Shown: piece by piece, positions 1 to 6,133 of the stretch
Layout: every line of letters starts with the position of its first letter
Position numbering within the stretch: the first letter of the stretch is position 1
Program-made: the position numbers and the translations under genes
Assembly: GCA_947074225.1 (NCBI GenBank)
Contig: CAMTOX010000122.1
Span: 1 to 6,230 of the forward strand
DNA from: an uncultured bacterium
GTDB lineage: Bacteria; Bacteroidota; Bacteroidia; Bacteroidales; Paludibacteraceae
Length of the DNA stretch: 6,230 nucleotides
Direction of reading: 5' to 3'
Notes under the pieces: generated by a model
Database searches by the model: none
Told to the model about the DNA's origin: nothing
What the model saw: only the letters and a program-made list of their open reading frames with translations

Positions 1-96
1 GAGAAAAGACTGCGTCTATACGCACAAACACGCGTTATAATTAAATCTGCAAGAGTCAACGTCAGAGGCCCCAACTATTAGTTTCATAATTGCAAA

Positions 97-109
97 TGCA
101 AATATTGCA
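97..109. promoter_or_regulatory. Small dyad TGCAA-N3-TTGCA, possible operator
   Basis: TGCAA (97-101) and TTGCA (105-109) form a perfect inverted repeat around a 3-base centre. A further direct copy of TGCAA lies at 91-95. The form suits a dimeric DNA-binding protein, but short AT-rich dyads are common by chance and nothing else supports a function. Confidence 0.15.
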
Positions 110-177
110 ACCGTATCACTGAGGTTGAAATTTTTCTTCTTAAAAGAAATAGGCCGCCTTGCTAACCAAGAGAGAGC

Positions 178-210
178 AAAGTCGAATCAAAGTCGAACCA
201 AAGTCGGATA
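178..210 (+). repeat. Three tandem 11-base repeats with AAAGTCG core
   Basis: Three consecutive 11-base units start at 178, 189 and 200. Each begins AAAGTCG and is followed by AATC, AACC and GATA respectively. A fourth copy of the heptamer lies inverted (CGACTTT) at 229-235. The 11-base period is close to one helical turn, so the copies would face the same side of the DNA. That is the layout expected for cooperative protein binding. The second and third copies also form the left arm of the palindrome at 186-238, so the array may be partly a by-product of that structure. Confidence 0.6.
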
Positions 211-238
211 TAGCATCCGAATTTGGTACGACTTTGAT
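186..238. repeat. 53-base imperfect palindrome (strong hairpin)
   Basis: Bases 186-209 pair with 215-238 around the 5-base loop ATAGC (210-214). There are 22 base pairs and two mismatches (203/221 and 196/228): an inner run of 6 pairs, a middle run of 6 and an outer run of 10. As RNA this would be a very stable hairpin ahead of the first gene, whose start is 118 bases downstream. No U-run follows on the + strand (the next bases are ACCGATTAAAAGG), so it is not a standard intrinsic terminator. It could be a leader hairpin, an operator, a small palindromic repeat element or part of a regulatory RNA. Confidence 0.75.
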
Positions 239-254
239 ACCGATTAAAAGGGTG

Positions 255-293
255 TTTGAAAGAACTTAAATGACCTTATTTAAAATATATAAT
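255..293 (+). promoter_or_regulatory. Weak candidate promoter for the operon
   Basis: A TTTG at 255-258 is followed, after 18 bases, by TATTTAAA at 277-284. This is only a partial match to the Bacteroides pattern (TTTG at -33, TAnnTTTG at -7). A perfect TATAAT lies at 288-293 but has no good -35 partner at the usual spacing. The position, in the AT-rich stretch between the palindrome and the first start codon, suits a promoter. The motif match is poor and the exact site is uncertain. Confidence 0.2.
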
Positions 294-356
294 GGTTTTA
301 TTTGTTTTGAGTTTAAGCAATATGATTTTTAAATCTAATAATAATTCATTAAAAAT

Positions 357-1325
357 ATGCGTACCGTTTTAGTAACTGGCGGCGCCGGATTCATAGGTTC
401 AAATTTGTGTGAAGCACTTTTGGAGTTAGGCGATCATGTTGTCTGTTTAGATAACTTTGCCACTGGACATCGACACAATATCGCTCCATTCATGGAGCAT
501 CCTCATTTTAAATTAATAGAGGGCGATATTCGCGATTTAGATTGTTGTCGCGAAGCAGTGCAAGGGGTAGATTACATTCTCCATGAAGCGGCTTTGGGTT
601 CTGTGCCACGCTCCATCAATGACCCGATAACAACAAATAGTGTCAATATCGACGGATTTCTCAATATGTTGGTGGCAGCCAGAGATGCGGGGGTAAAACG
701 TTTTGTCTATGCTGCCAGCTCTTCAACCTATGGCGACAGTACTCAACTCCCCAAGGTGGAGGAGGTGATAGGGAAACCACTCTCGCCCTATGCCATCACC
801 AAATATGTGAACGAGCTTTATGCCGATGTCTTTGCTAAAACTTATGGCATGGAGTGCATCGGGTTACGCTATTTCAATGTCTTTGGACGACGCCAAGACC
901 CCAATGGCGCCTATGCCGCTGTGATTCCACTCTTTGTAAAACAACTCATAGAGCACCAATCGCCAAAGATAAATGGCGATGGGGAGTATTCGCGCGACTT
1001 CACCTATATTGACAATGTTATACATATGAACCTCTTAGCATTAAGTAGTAAAAATAGAGAGGCCATTAATCAAATTTATAACACCGCTTTTGGCGAGCGC
1101 AATACTTTAAATCAACTGGTACAGATCTTAAAACAGTGCTTAACTGCCTATGACCCTCAGATTGCCGATGTGCCCATTCTTTATGGACCCAACCGGGCCG
1201 GCGATATCCCACACTCATTAGCCTCGATTGATAAAGCGAAACAGAAGTTAGGGTATGCACCACAATACTCTTTACAAAAGGGTTTAGAAGAGGCGGTAGA
1301 GTGGTATTGGAATAACTTAAAGTAA
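357..1325 (+). CDS. wbpP: UDP-N-acetylhexosamine C4-epimerase, WbpP/TviC-type (SDR family)
   Basis: This 322-residue extended short-chain dehydrogenase/reductase most likely interconverts UDP-GlcNAc and UDP-GalNAc, or the matching uronic acids as TviC does, in the cytoplasm using bound NAD. The NAD-binding glycine motif is G8-G11-G14 (GGAGFIG), with D32-N33 as the likely ribose contact. The catalytic set is visible: serines 121-123 in AASSSTYG, Y145 and K149 in SPYAITK. The segment [20 protein letters not shown] (170-189) is typical of the WbpP group. From my knowledge of WbpP, the positions linked to preference for N-acetylated sugars appear kept (G81, S122, N174, Q180, A188, and S287 in the HS pair). 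Length is normal or slightly short for the family. The ATG at 357 lies directly before the glycine motif, with an AT-rich leader and no Shine-Dalgarno sequence. It is the first gene of the operon, and the dehydrogenase follows after 12 bases. The pairing supports a UDP-HexNAcA pathway. A UDP-Glc/Gal 4-epimerase or a UDP-GlcA 4-epimerase is less likely. Confidence 0.9.
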   Translation: MRTVLVTGGAGFIGSNLCEALLELGDHVVCLDNFATGHRHNIAPFMEHPHFKLIEGDIRDLDCCREAVQGVDYILHEAALGSVPRSINDPITTNSVNIDGFLNMLVAARDAGVKRFVYAASSSTYGDSTQLPKVEEVIGKPLSPYAITKYVNELYADVFAKTYGMECIGLRYFNVFGRRQDPNGAYAAVIPLFVKQLIEHQSPKINGDGEYSRDFTYIDNVIHMNLLALSSKNREAINQIYNTAFGERNTLNQLVQILKQCLTAYDPQIADVPILYGPNRAGDIPHSLASIDKAKQKLGYAPQYSLQKGLEEAVEWYWNNLK

Positions 1326-1337
1326 TTATATAACTGC

Positions 1338-2582
1338 ATGAACAACACCAAAATTGCTGTCATTGGATTGGGGTATGTGGGATTGCCTTTGGCACGCCTC
1401 TTCTCAACCCAGTATCCTACTGTAGGATTCGACATTAACCAAGAACGTGTGACTGCCTTAATGGCGGGCCATGATGCCACCTTAGAGGTGGAAGATGCCC
1501 TCTTACAAGAGGCGATAGCGAACCATGGATTTATTTGTAGCTCAGATATAGAAGCTATACGCGACTGTAATATCTACATTGTCACAGTACCAACCCCGGT
1601 AGATAGAAACAATGCGCCTGACCTTACACCGCTTATTAAAGCGAGTGAAACAGTAGGAAAGGTGATTTCCAAAGGGGATATCGTGATTTATGAATCGACC
1701 GTTTACCCAGGGGCTACCGAAGAAGATTGTATCCCGGTGGTGGAACGTACCTCAGGTCTGAAATACAATGTCGATTTCTTTGCAGGCTATAGCCCGGAAC
1801 GCATTAACCCTGGCGATAAGGAGCATACCGTAGAGAAGATTAAGAAAGTTACTTCCGGTTCTACTCCCGAAGTGGGCGAGGTGGTAAATAGCCTCTATAG
1901 CTCGGTAATTACAGCGGGCACCCACTTGGCACCCACCATTCGTGTGGCAGAGGCTGCTAAGGTGATCGAGAACTCGCAACGCGATATCAACATTGCCTTT
2001 GTCAATGAGTTGGAGAAGATCTTTACCCTCATGGGCATCGATACCCACGCGGTATTAGATGCTGCAGGGACCAAATGGAACTTCTTGCCCTTTAAACCCG
2101 GCTTAGTGGGTGGGCACTGCATTGGGGTCGACCCCTTCTACTTGGCACAAAAGGCACAACAGTATGGTTACAACCCTGAGATTATCTTGGCTGGACGTCG
2201 TATGAACGACTCTATGGGGCCCTATGTGGCCGACCAGCTCATTAAAGAGATGATTCTGAAAGGGCAGGTCATTTTGGGAGCAAAAGTGTTGGTGTTGGGC
2301 TTTACCTTTAAAGAGAATTGCCCCGATGTACGTAATACTAAAGTAATCGATGTCGTGAACCGCCTCAAAGAGTATGGTACAGAGGTAACGGTCTACGACC
2401 CTTGGGCTAACCCAGTGGAGGTACTACATGAGTATGGATTGGAAATAACCAACGTCTTGCCTACTGATAAATTTGATGGGGTGATGCTAGTGGTGGCACA
2501 TGACTTATTTAAAAAGATAAACGAACAGGATTTGATAGATGCTGAGGGAGTTTATTATGATTTAAAATCATTAAAGAGATAA
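1338..2582 (+). CDS. wbpO: UDP-N-acetylhexosamine 6-dehydrogenase, WbpO/TviB-type
   Basis: This 414-residue member of the UDP-glucose/GDP-mannose dehydrogenase superfamily oxidises C6 of a UDP-HexNAc twice, using two NAD+, to give the uronic acid. The N-terminal Rossmann motif is G10-L-G-Y-V-G15. Further hallmarks follow in order: TVPTPVD, YESTVYPGATEE, GYSPERINPGD, then AEAAKVIENSQRD with the catalytic-site lysine K208 and N212, then GLVGGHCIGVDP with catalytic cysteine C261, then FTFKENCPDVRNTK in the C-terminal UDP-binding domain. All key residues are present and the length is normal. The wording (GTKWNFLPFKPG, LAGRRMND, PDVRNTKV) fits the WbpO/TviB branch better than WecC or UDP-glucose dehydrogenase. 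With the upstream 4-epimerase the likely product is UDP-GalNAcA, by either order of the two steps. The gene lies 12 bases after the epimerase and 23 before wecB. It is the last gene of the higher-GC part of the cluster. Whether it prefers UDP-GlcNAc or UDP-GalNAc cannot be read from the sequence. Confidence 0.92.
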   Translation: MNNTKIAVIGLGYVGLPLARLFSTQYPTVGFDINQERVTALMAGHDATLEVEDALLQEAIANHGFICSSDIEAIRDCNIYIVTVPTPVDRNNAPDLTPLIKASETVGKVISKGDIVIYESTVYPGATEEDCIPVVERTSGLKYNVDFFAGYSPERINPGDKEHTVEKIKKVTSGSTPEVGEVVNSLYSSVITAGTHLAPTIRVAEAAKVIENSQRDINIAFVNELEKIFTLMGIDTHAVLDAAGTKWNFLPFKPGLVGGHCIGVDPFYLAQKAQQYGYNPEIILAGRRMNDSMGPYVADQLIKEMILKGQVILGAKVLVLGFTFKENCPDVRNTKVIDVVNRLKEYGTEVTVYDPWANPVEVLHEYGLEITNVLPTDKFDGVMLVVAHDLFKKINEQDLIDAEGVYYDLKSLKR

Positions 2583-2605
2583 TTGTTTAAACTTAAAATT
2601 CTATT

Positions 2606-3775
2606 ATGAAAAATATATTATTTGTTTTTGGGACTAGACCTGAGGCTATAAAAATGGCTCCGTTGGTAAACGAGTTTTTAAATAATTCTGATTTATACAG
2701 AACCATTGTATGTGTAACAGGACAACATAGAGAAATGTTAGATCAAGTACTGAAAATATTTGATATAAATCCAGATTATGATCTTAATGTGATGACAAAA
2801 GATCAAGACTTGTATGATGTAACAAGTAAAGTAATGTTAGGTATGCGTAAGGTCTTGTTAGAAGCACAGCCTGATATAGTTTTTGTGCATGGTGATACTA
2901 CTACAAGTACGGCTGCAGCATTAGCTTCTTTTTACCAAAAAATTCCAGTAGCACATGTTGAGGCAGGATTAAGAACTTATGATATTTATAGTCCTTGGCC
3001 TGAAGAAATGAATAGACAGATTACGAGTAGGATAGCAACATATCATTTTGCACCAACAGAATTATCAGAACTTAATTTATTAAAGGAGAATTTATCAAAA
3101 GATTCTATCTGTATAACAGGAAATACTGTTATCGATGCACTTTATTATGTAAAAAATAAATTAAATGAAAATCCTGATTTTAGATTAGAAACATACAATA
3201 AAATTTTATTAGCAGGCTATGATGTAAATCGTTTATATAATGGAAGAAAACTCATATTAATTACTGGTCATAGACGTGAAAATTTCGGAGATGGATTTAT
3301 TATGATGTGTAAGGCTTTTAAATTCCTTGCAGAAAAATATCAAAATGTTGATTTTATATATCCTATGCATTTAAATCCAAAAGTTCGAGAATCTATAAAT
3401 ATTGTTTTCGGAGAAAACCTAACGATTTATAATAACTTATTTTTTATAGAACCATTAGAATATACTTCATTTGTCTATTTAATGACTAAATCTTATTTGA
3501 TTTTAACAGATAGTGGGGGTATCCAAGAAGAAGCACCAGGTTTAGGTAAACCAGTATTAGTAATGCGTAATACAACAGAACGTCCTGAGGCTGTATTTGC
3601 AGGAACAGTAAAAATTGTAGGAACTAATTATGATAAAATAGTTTATGAAGTTTCTAATTTATTAGATTCTGAAGACTGTTATAATCAAATGAGTAATGCT
3701 ATAAATCCTTATGGGGATGGTAAAGCTTCTCAAAGAATTATCAATTATTTAAATGAAAATGGATTTAAAATCTGA
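2606..3775 (+). CDS. wecB: UDP-N-acetylglucosamine 2-epimerase (non-hydrolysing), WecB-type
   Basis: This 389-residue cytoplasmic enzyme interconverts UDP-GlcNAc and UDP-ManNAc, supplying a ManNAc-type precursor. Family motifs run in order: FGTRPEAIKMAP at 8-19 (R11, K16), HGDTTTSTAAAL with D97, HVEAGLRT with E119, PWPEEMNRQ with E133 and R137, TGHRRENFG with H222, then SGGIQEEAPGLGKPVLVMR and TERPEA near the C-terminus. These match the catalytic and UDP-binding positions known for E. coli WecB, and the protein is only slightly longer. The ATG at 2606 sits directly before the Rossmann-like N-terminal strand. The gene is much more AT-rich than the two before it and uses mostly AGA for arginine and TTA for leucine, so it belongs to the AT-rich block that continues to the window end. 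Its 3' end overlaps the flippase start. A UDP-GalNAc 2-epimerase (FnlC-like) role is possible in principle, but no fnlA/fnlB partners are present here. Confidence 0.93.
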   Translation: MKNILFVFGTRPEAIKMAPLVNEFLNNSDLYRTIVCVTGQHREMLDQVLKIFDINPDYDLNVMTKDQDLYDVTSKVMLGMRKVLLEAQPDIVFVHGDTTTSTAAALASFYQKIPVAHVEAGLRTYDIYSPWPEEMNRQITSRIATYHFAPTELSELNLLKENLSKDSICITGNTVIDALYYVKNKLNENPDFRLETYNKILLAGYDVNRLYNGRKLILITGHRRENFGDGFIMMCKAFKFLAEKYQNVDFIYPMHLNPKVRESINIVFGENLTIYNNLFFIEPLEYTSFVYLMTKSYLILTDSGGIQEEAPGLGKPVLVMRNTTERPEAVFAGTVKIVGTNYDKIVYEVSNLLDSEDCYNQMSNAINPYGDGKASQRIINYLNENGFKI

Positions 3776-5039
3776 CTTTAATAAAAAGTTGTTTAAAAGT
3801 TATTTTTGGTCAATTATTGGTGCTATTATTCCTCGAGCATTGACTTTAGTGACAACCTATATTCTTGCACATATTTTAGGAAAAGAAATTTTTGGTGAAC
3901 TTAGTATTGTTAGATCTACAATAAATATGTTTACAGTTTTTGCAATTATGGGTTTAAGTCTTACTGCAACCAAGTATGTCGCTCAATATATTGTAGAAGA
4001 TAAGAGCATTGTATCTAGGATAATTGCATTTTCACGTTTTTCCTCTATTTCTTTTGGGCTATTATTTTCACTTATTATTATTTTTTCAAGTGATGCTATA
4101 TCTCACTATTTAGAAGCTGACAATTTGTCAACTTGTATAAAGTTAGGAGCTATAATACTGTTTTTTAATTCATTAAATGCGTCTCAGAATGGTATTCTTG
4201 TAGGGTTACAGAAATATAAGACTATAGCAGTTAATAATACTGTAGCTTCTTTGATGGCATTTCCTTTAGAGATATTAGGTGCTTACTTTTGGGGTATTAA
4301 TGGGGCTATAATTGGTTTTGGTGTATACTATTTAGTATTATATGTTATCAATTTATTGTCTTTATATACAAGTCTTAGAGAACATAATATTAATTTTTTC
4401 TCTTATAGTTTTGGCAAAGATGAGATAAGTTTATTTTGGAAATTTTCTTTACCTACGGCTATCTCTGGTTTTATAGTAGCTCCTGTTATGTGGTTTTGTA
4501 GTTCTATGTTAATTAAAACTAGTTCTGGATTTTCAGAACTAGCAATTTTTGAGGCAGCAAATAATTGGAAAACTGCAGTGATATTTATTCCTACAGCTAT
4601 CTCACAAGTGATAATTCCTCTTTTAGTAAATACAAATAAAAAAAGCGATTTACTATACGTGTTCAGGCGTAATTTATTCTATAATACAACGATTGCTGCA
4701 ATTATTGCGTTATTATTGTCTATATTCTCACCTGTTTTATTAAAACTATATGGTGAACAATTTGCTGGCCATTATTGGCCGTTAATAATATTATTAATAT
4801 CAACAGTTTTTATGAGCTTTAATAATGTTATAGGACAGTTATTAGCTAGTAAAGATAGACAGTGGGAGGGCCTTTCCCTTAATATAGTATGGGCATGTAT
4901 GTTAATTTTATTCTCATATCTTTTTTTAAATTATTATAAAATAGGTGCTTTAGGTCTTTCATTAGCTTATTTATGTTCTTATATTTTACATACCTTATTT
5001 CAATTTATCTATTTACAAATATTAAAGACGAAATTATGA
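3753..5039 (+). CDS. wzx: Wzx-type oligosaccharide flippase (MOP superfamily)
   Basis: This inner-membrane protein of about 428 residues is expected to flip the undecaprenyl-diphosphate-linked repeat unit from cytoplasm to periplasm. Most of the chain is hydrophobic segments with short polar loops. I see roughly 12 spans, beginning near residues 17-41, 48-70, 90-111 and 129-150, and ending near 395-420. The N-terminal sequence WSIIGAIIPRALTLVTTYIL, GLSLTATKYVAQY (67-79) and QNGILVGLQKY (145-155) are typical of Wzx proteins. Length is normal for the family. Two start codons are possible: ATG 3753 (MKMDLKS, 23-base overlap with wecB) or ATG 3759 (MDLKS, 17-base overlap). The second is attractive because the next overlap, at 6117-6133, has the same 17-base form. 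The overlap suggests translational coupling to wecB. Its TGA is shared with the glycosyltransferase start as ATGA (5036-5039). Sequence alone cannot give the transported glycan. A MATE-type drug exporter is unlikely in this setting. Confidence 0.88.
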   Translation: MKMDLKSDFNKKLFKSYFWSIIGAIIPRALTLVTTYILAHILGKEIFGELSIVRSTINMFTVFAIMGLSLTATKYVAQYIVEDKSIVSRIIAFSRFSSISFGLLFSLIIIFSSDAISHYLEADNLSTCIKLGAIILFFNSLNASQNGILVGLQKYKTIAVNNTVASLMAFPLEILGAYFWGINGAIIGFGVYYLVLYVINLLSLYTSLREHNINFFSYSFGKDEISLFWKFSLPTAISGFIVAPVMWFCSSMLIKTSSGFSELAIFEAANNWKTAVIFIPTAISQVIIPLLVNTNKKSDLLYVFRRNLFYNTTIAAIIALLLSIFSPVLLKLYGEQFAGHYWPLIILLISTVFMSFNNVIGQLLASKDRQWEGLSLNIVWACMLILFSYLFLNYYKIGALGLSLAYLCSYILHTLFQFIYLQILKTKL

Positions 5040-6055
5040 AACAAATTGTTATTGTCCAAAAAAGTTCTGTTTCTTCATATCCGCCATTATTAACTTTTAT
5101 AGAATGTCTTAATGTCTTAGGTTATAAAGTTATACTTATTTGTGGTAATGAGTTAGATATACAAAAACAATATTTAAATTCAATCTGTGATAGATGTTTT
5201 TACTTAGATATTCCAAATGGAAATAGCAAACTAACTAAATTGTTTGTTTGGCTAAAAGTAAGAATAAAAGTATGGAGACTTATTTATAAACTTAAGCTAT
5301 CAAATGAATTGTTTTATTTTCCTACTGCAGATACAGTATTAGCATTAGGTAGAAATGTTTTACGTTTAAATTATATATTAAATTTGTATGAACTATTCGA
5401 TACTATACCATATTATTTAAAGAATATAAAACAATATGCTTTAAATGCTAATACAATAGTTTGTCCTGATTTTACCCGCGCTCATATATTTAAAGTTTGG
5501 TGGAGTTTAAAAACATTACCATATGTTATTCCTAACAAACCTAAAGAACGAATAGTTCTCGAAGATATTAAATTATCTTCTGATCTTATTTCTATATTAG
5601 ATTCAGTTTCCCATAAGAAAATCATGTTATACCAAGGAATCATAACTCCAGACAGGTATCTTGATTCGATATGTGTTGCTGCTTCTAGATTAGAAGATTT
5701 TTGTTTTATAATAGTTGGTAAGGAAACTCCTTATTTGAATCAATTAAAACAAATAAATTCTAATCTTATCCACATTTCCTTTATACCTCCACCTCTTCAT
5801 TTAAAAATAACATCTTATGCTCGTATCGGTATATTATCATATGATCATTCAAGTTTAAATAATATTTTTTGTGCACCTAATAAAATTTGGGAGTTTGCAT
5901 CTTTAGGTATTCCAATGATAGGAAATAATATTCCTGGCTTAATTAATTCAATTACCAATAACAATTTAGGGGTTTGTGTTGACTATGATGATGTTGAACA
6001 AATAGTATCAGCTATTAAATATATTGATCAGAATCATCAATATATATCTACATAA
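5036..6055 (+). CDS. GT-B glycosyltransferase (GT4-like), probably truncated at its C-terminus
   Basis: This 339-residue cytoplasmic, probably membrane-associated enzyme should transfer one sugar from a nucleotide donor to the growing lipid-linked repeat unit. It has the two-domain GT-B layout: an N-terminal acceptor half (IVIVQKSS, then LLTFIECLNVLGYKVILICG) and a C-terminal donor half with YQGIITPDRYLD (from Y199), DFCFIIVGK and CAPNKIWEFASLGIPMIGN, followed by IPGL. E286 in KIWEF matches the second glutamate of the EX7E signature. The first position (278) is phenylalanine, so the motif is incomplete, as I believe is common in the 'CAPNKI-E' subgroup. I chose ATG 5036 because it overlaps the flippase stop as ATGA and starts directly at the first beta strand. 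An in-frame ATG at 4973 would add 21 residues lying inside the flippase gene. The frame ends at TAA 6053-6055, but the next 25 codons in the same frame read like the usual end of such enzymes (see 6056-6133), suggesting a premature stop. Donor and linkage cannot be told. Confidence 0.82.
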   Translation: MKQIVIVQKSSVSSYPPLLTFIECLNVLGYKVILICGNELDIQKQYLNSICDRCFYLDIPNGNSKLTKLFVWLKVRIKVWRLIYKLKLSNELFYFPTADTVLALGRNVLRLNYILNLYELFDTIPYYLKNIKQYALNANTIVCPDFTRAHIFKVWWSLKTLPYVIPNKPKERIVLEDIKLSSDLISILDSVSHKKIMLYQGIITPDRYLDSICVAASRLEDFCFIIVGKETPYLNQLKQINSNLIHISFIPPPLHLKITSYARIGILSYDHSSLNNIFCAPNKIWEFASLGIPMIGNNIPGLINSITNNNLGVCVDYDDVEQIVSAIKYIDQNHQYIST

Positions 6056-6133
6056 TCATATCAATATTTTGACTCAGTTGATTTATTACAAACAATTTCT
6101 GATTTATTTCAAAATAATGGATCCACTCATTGA
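6056..6133 (+). pseudogene. Detached C-terminal tail of the glycosyltransferase
   Basis: After the TAA at 6053-6055 the same reading frame stays open for 25 codons to TGA 6131-6133. It encodes SYQYFDSVDLLQTISDLF followed by a short polar end. This resembles the final helix of GT-B glycosyltransferases (an aromatic-Y-x-x-F/Y-D-S-V-D stretch, then an amphipathic helix with I-x-x-L/I). With it the enzyme would be 365 residues long. The TGA would also overlap the next gene's ATG (6117) by 17 bases, in keeping with the tight packing of the operon. The TAA could come from CAA, AAA, GAA or a tyrosine codon by one base change. A run of 25 open codons is not rare by itself in AT-rich DNA, so the support rests on tail content and gene overlap. 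A sequencing error is an alternative. Confidence 0.55.

Larger units (their letters stand above)
1..356. other. Non-coding region upstream of the polysaccharide operon
   Basis: I see no convincing gene here on either strand. The first ~175 bases are of mixed composition and contain only short dyads: TGCGT/ACGCA at 11-24 and TGCAA/TTGCA at 97-109. Bases 178-240 carry a heptamer array and a strong palindrome, described separately. Bases 251-356 are extremely AT-rich (I count 19 G or C in 106 bases) and form the leader of the first gene. The UpxY/UpxZ-type regulators that open many Bacteroides capsule loci are not present in this stretch. They could lie further upstream or be absent. Confidence 0.7.

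Noticed and set aside
11..24. Short hairpin TGCGT-CTAT-ACGCA
   Set aside because: Only five pairs, no T-run and no neighbouring gene. It is too weak to assign a role.
131..150. TTTCTT/AAGAAA dyad
   Set aside because: Six mostly A-T pairs in an AT-rich stretch are expected by chance.
178..210. CRISPR array
   Set aside because: The repeats are 11 bases long and directly adjacent, with no spacers of the required length.
186..260. Palindrome as a rho-independent terminator of an upstream gene
   Set aside because: The stem is followed by ACCGATTAAAAGG rather than a T-run, and no gene end is seen upstream within the window.
178..356. Invertible (phase-variable) capsule promoter as in Bacteroides fragilis
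   Set aside because: The only strong inverted repeat has a 5-base loop, so it cannot enclose a promoter. I found no second matching repeat further downstream.
1066..1480. Minus-strand open frames of 65 and 99 codons over the epimerase/dehydrogenase junction
   Set aside because: They lie antisense to well-supported genes, have no recognisable domain and read as low-quality protein. They are shadows of the + strand coding sequence.
1752..2122. Minus-strand open frames of 98 and 75 codons inside the dehydrogenase gene
   Set aside because: They are antisense to conserved catalytic motifs of the dehydrogenase, with no start context or family features.
4973..5035. Longer start for the glycosyltransferase at ATG 4973
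   Set aside because: The extra 21 residues lie wholly inside the flippase gene, and the ATGA overlap start at 5036 falls directly before the first Rossmann strand.
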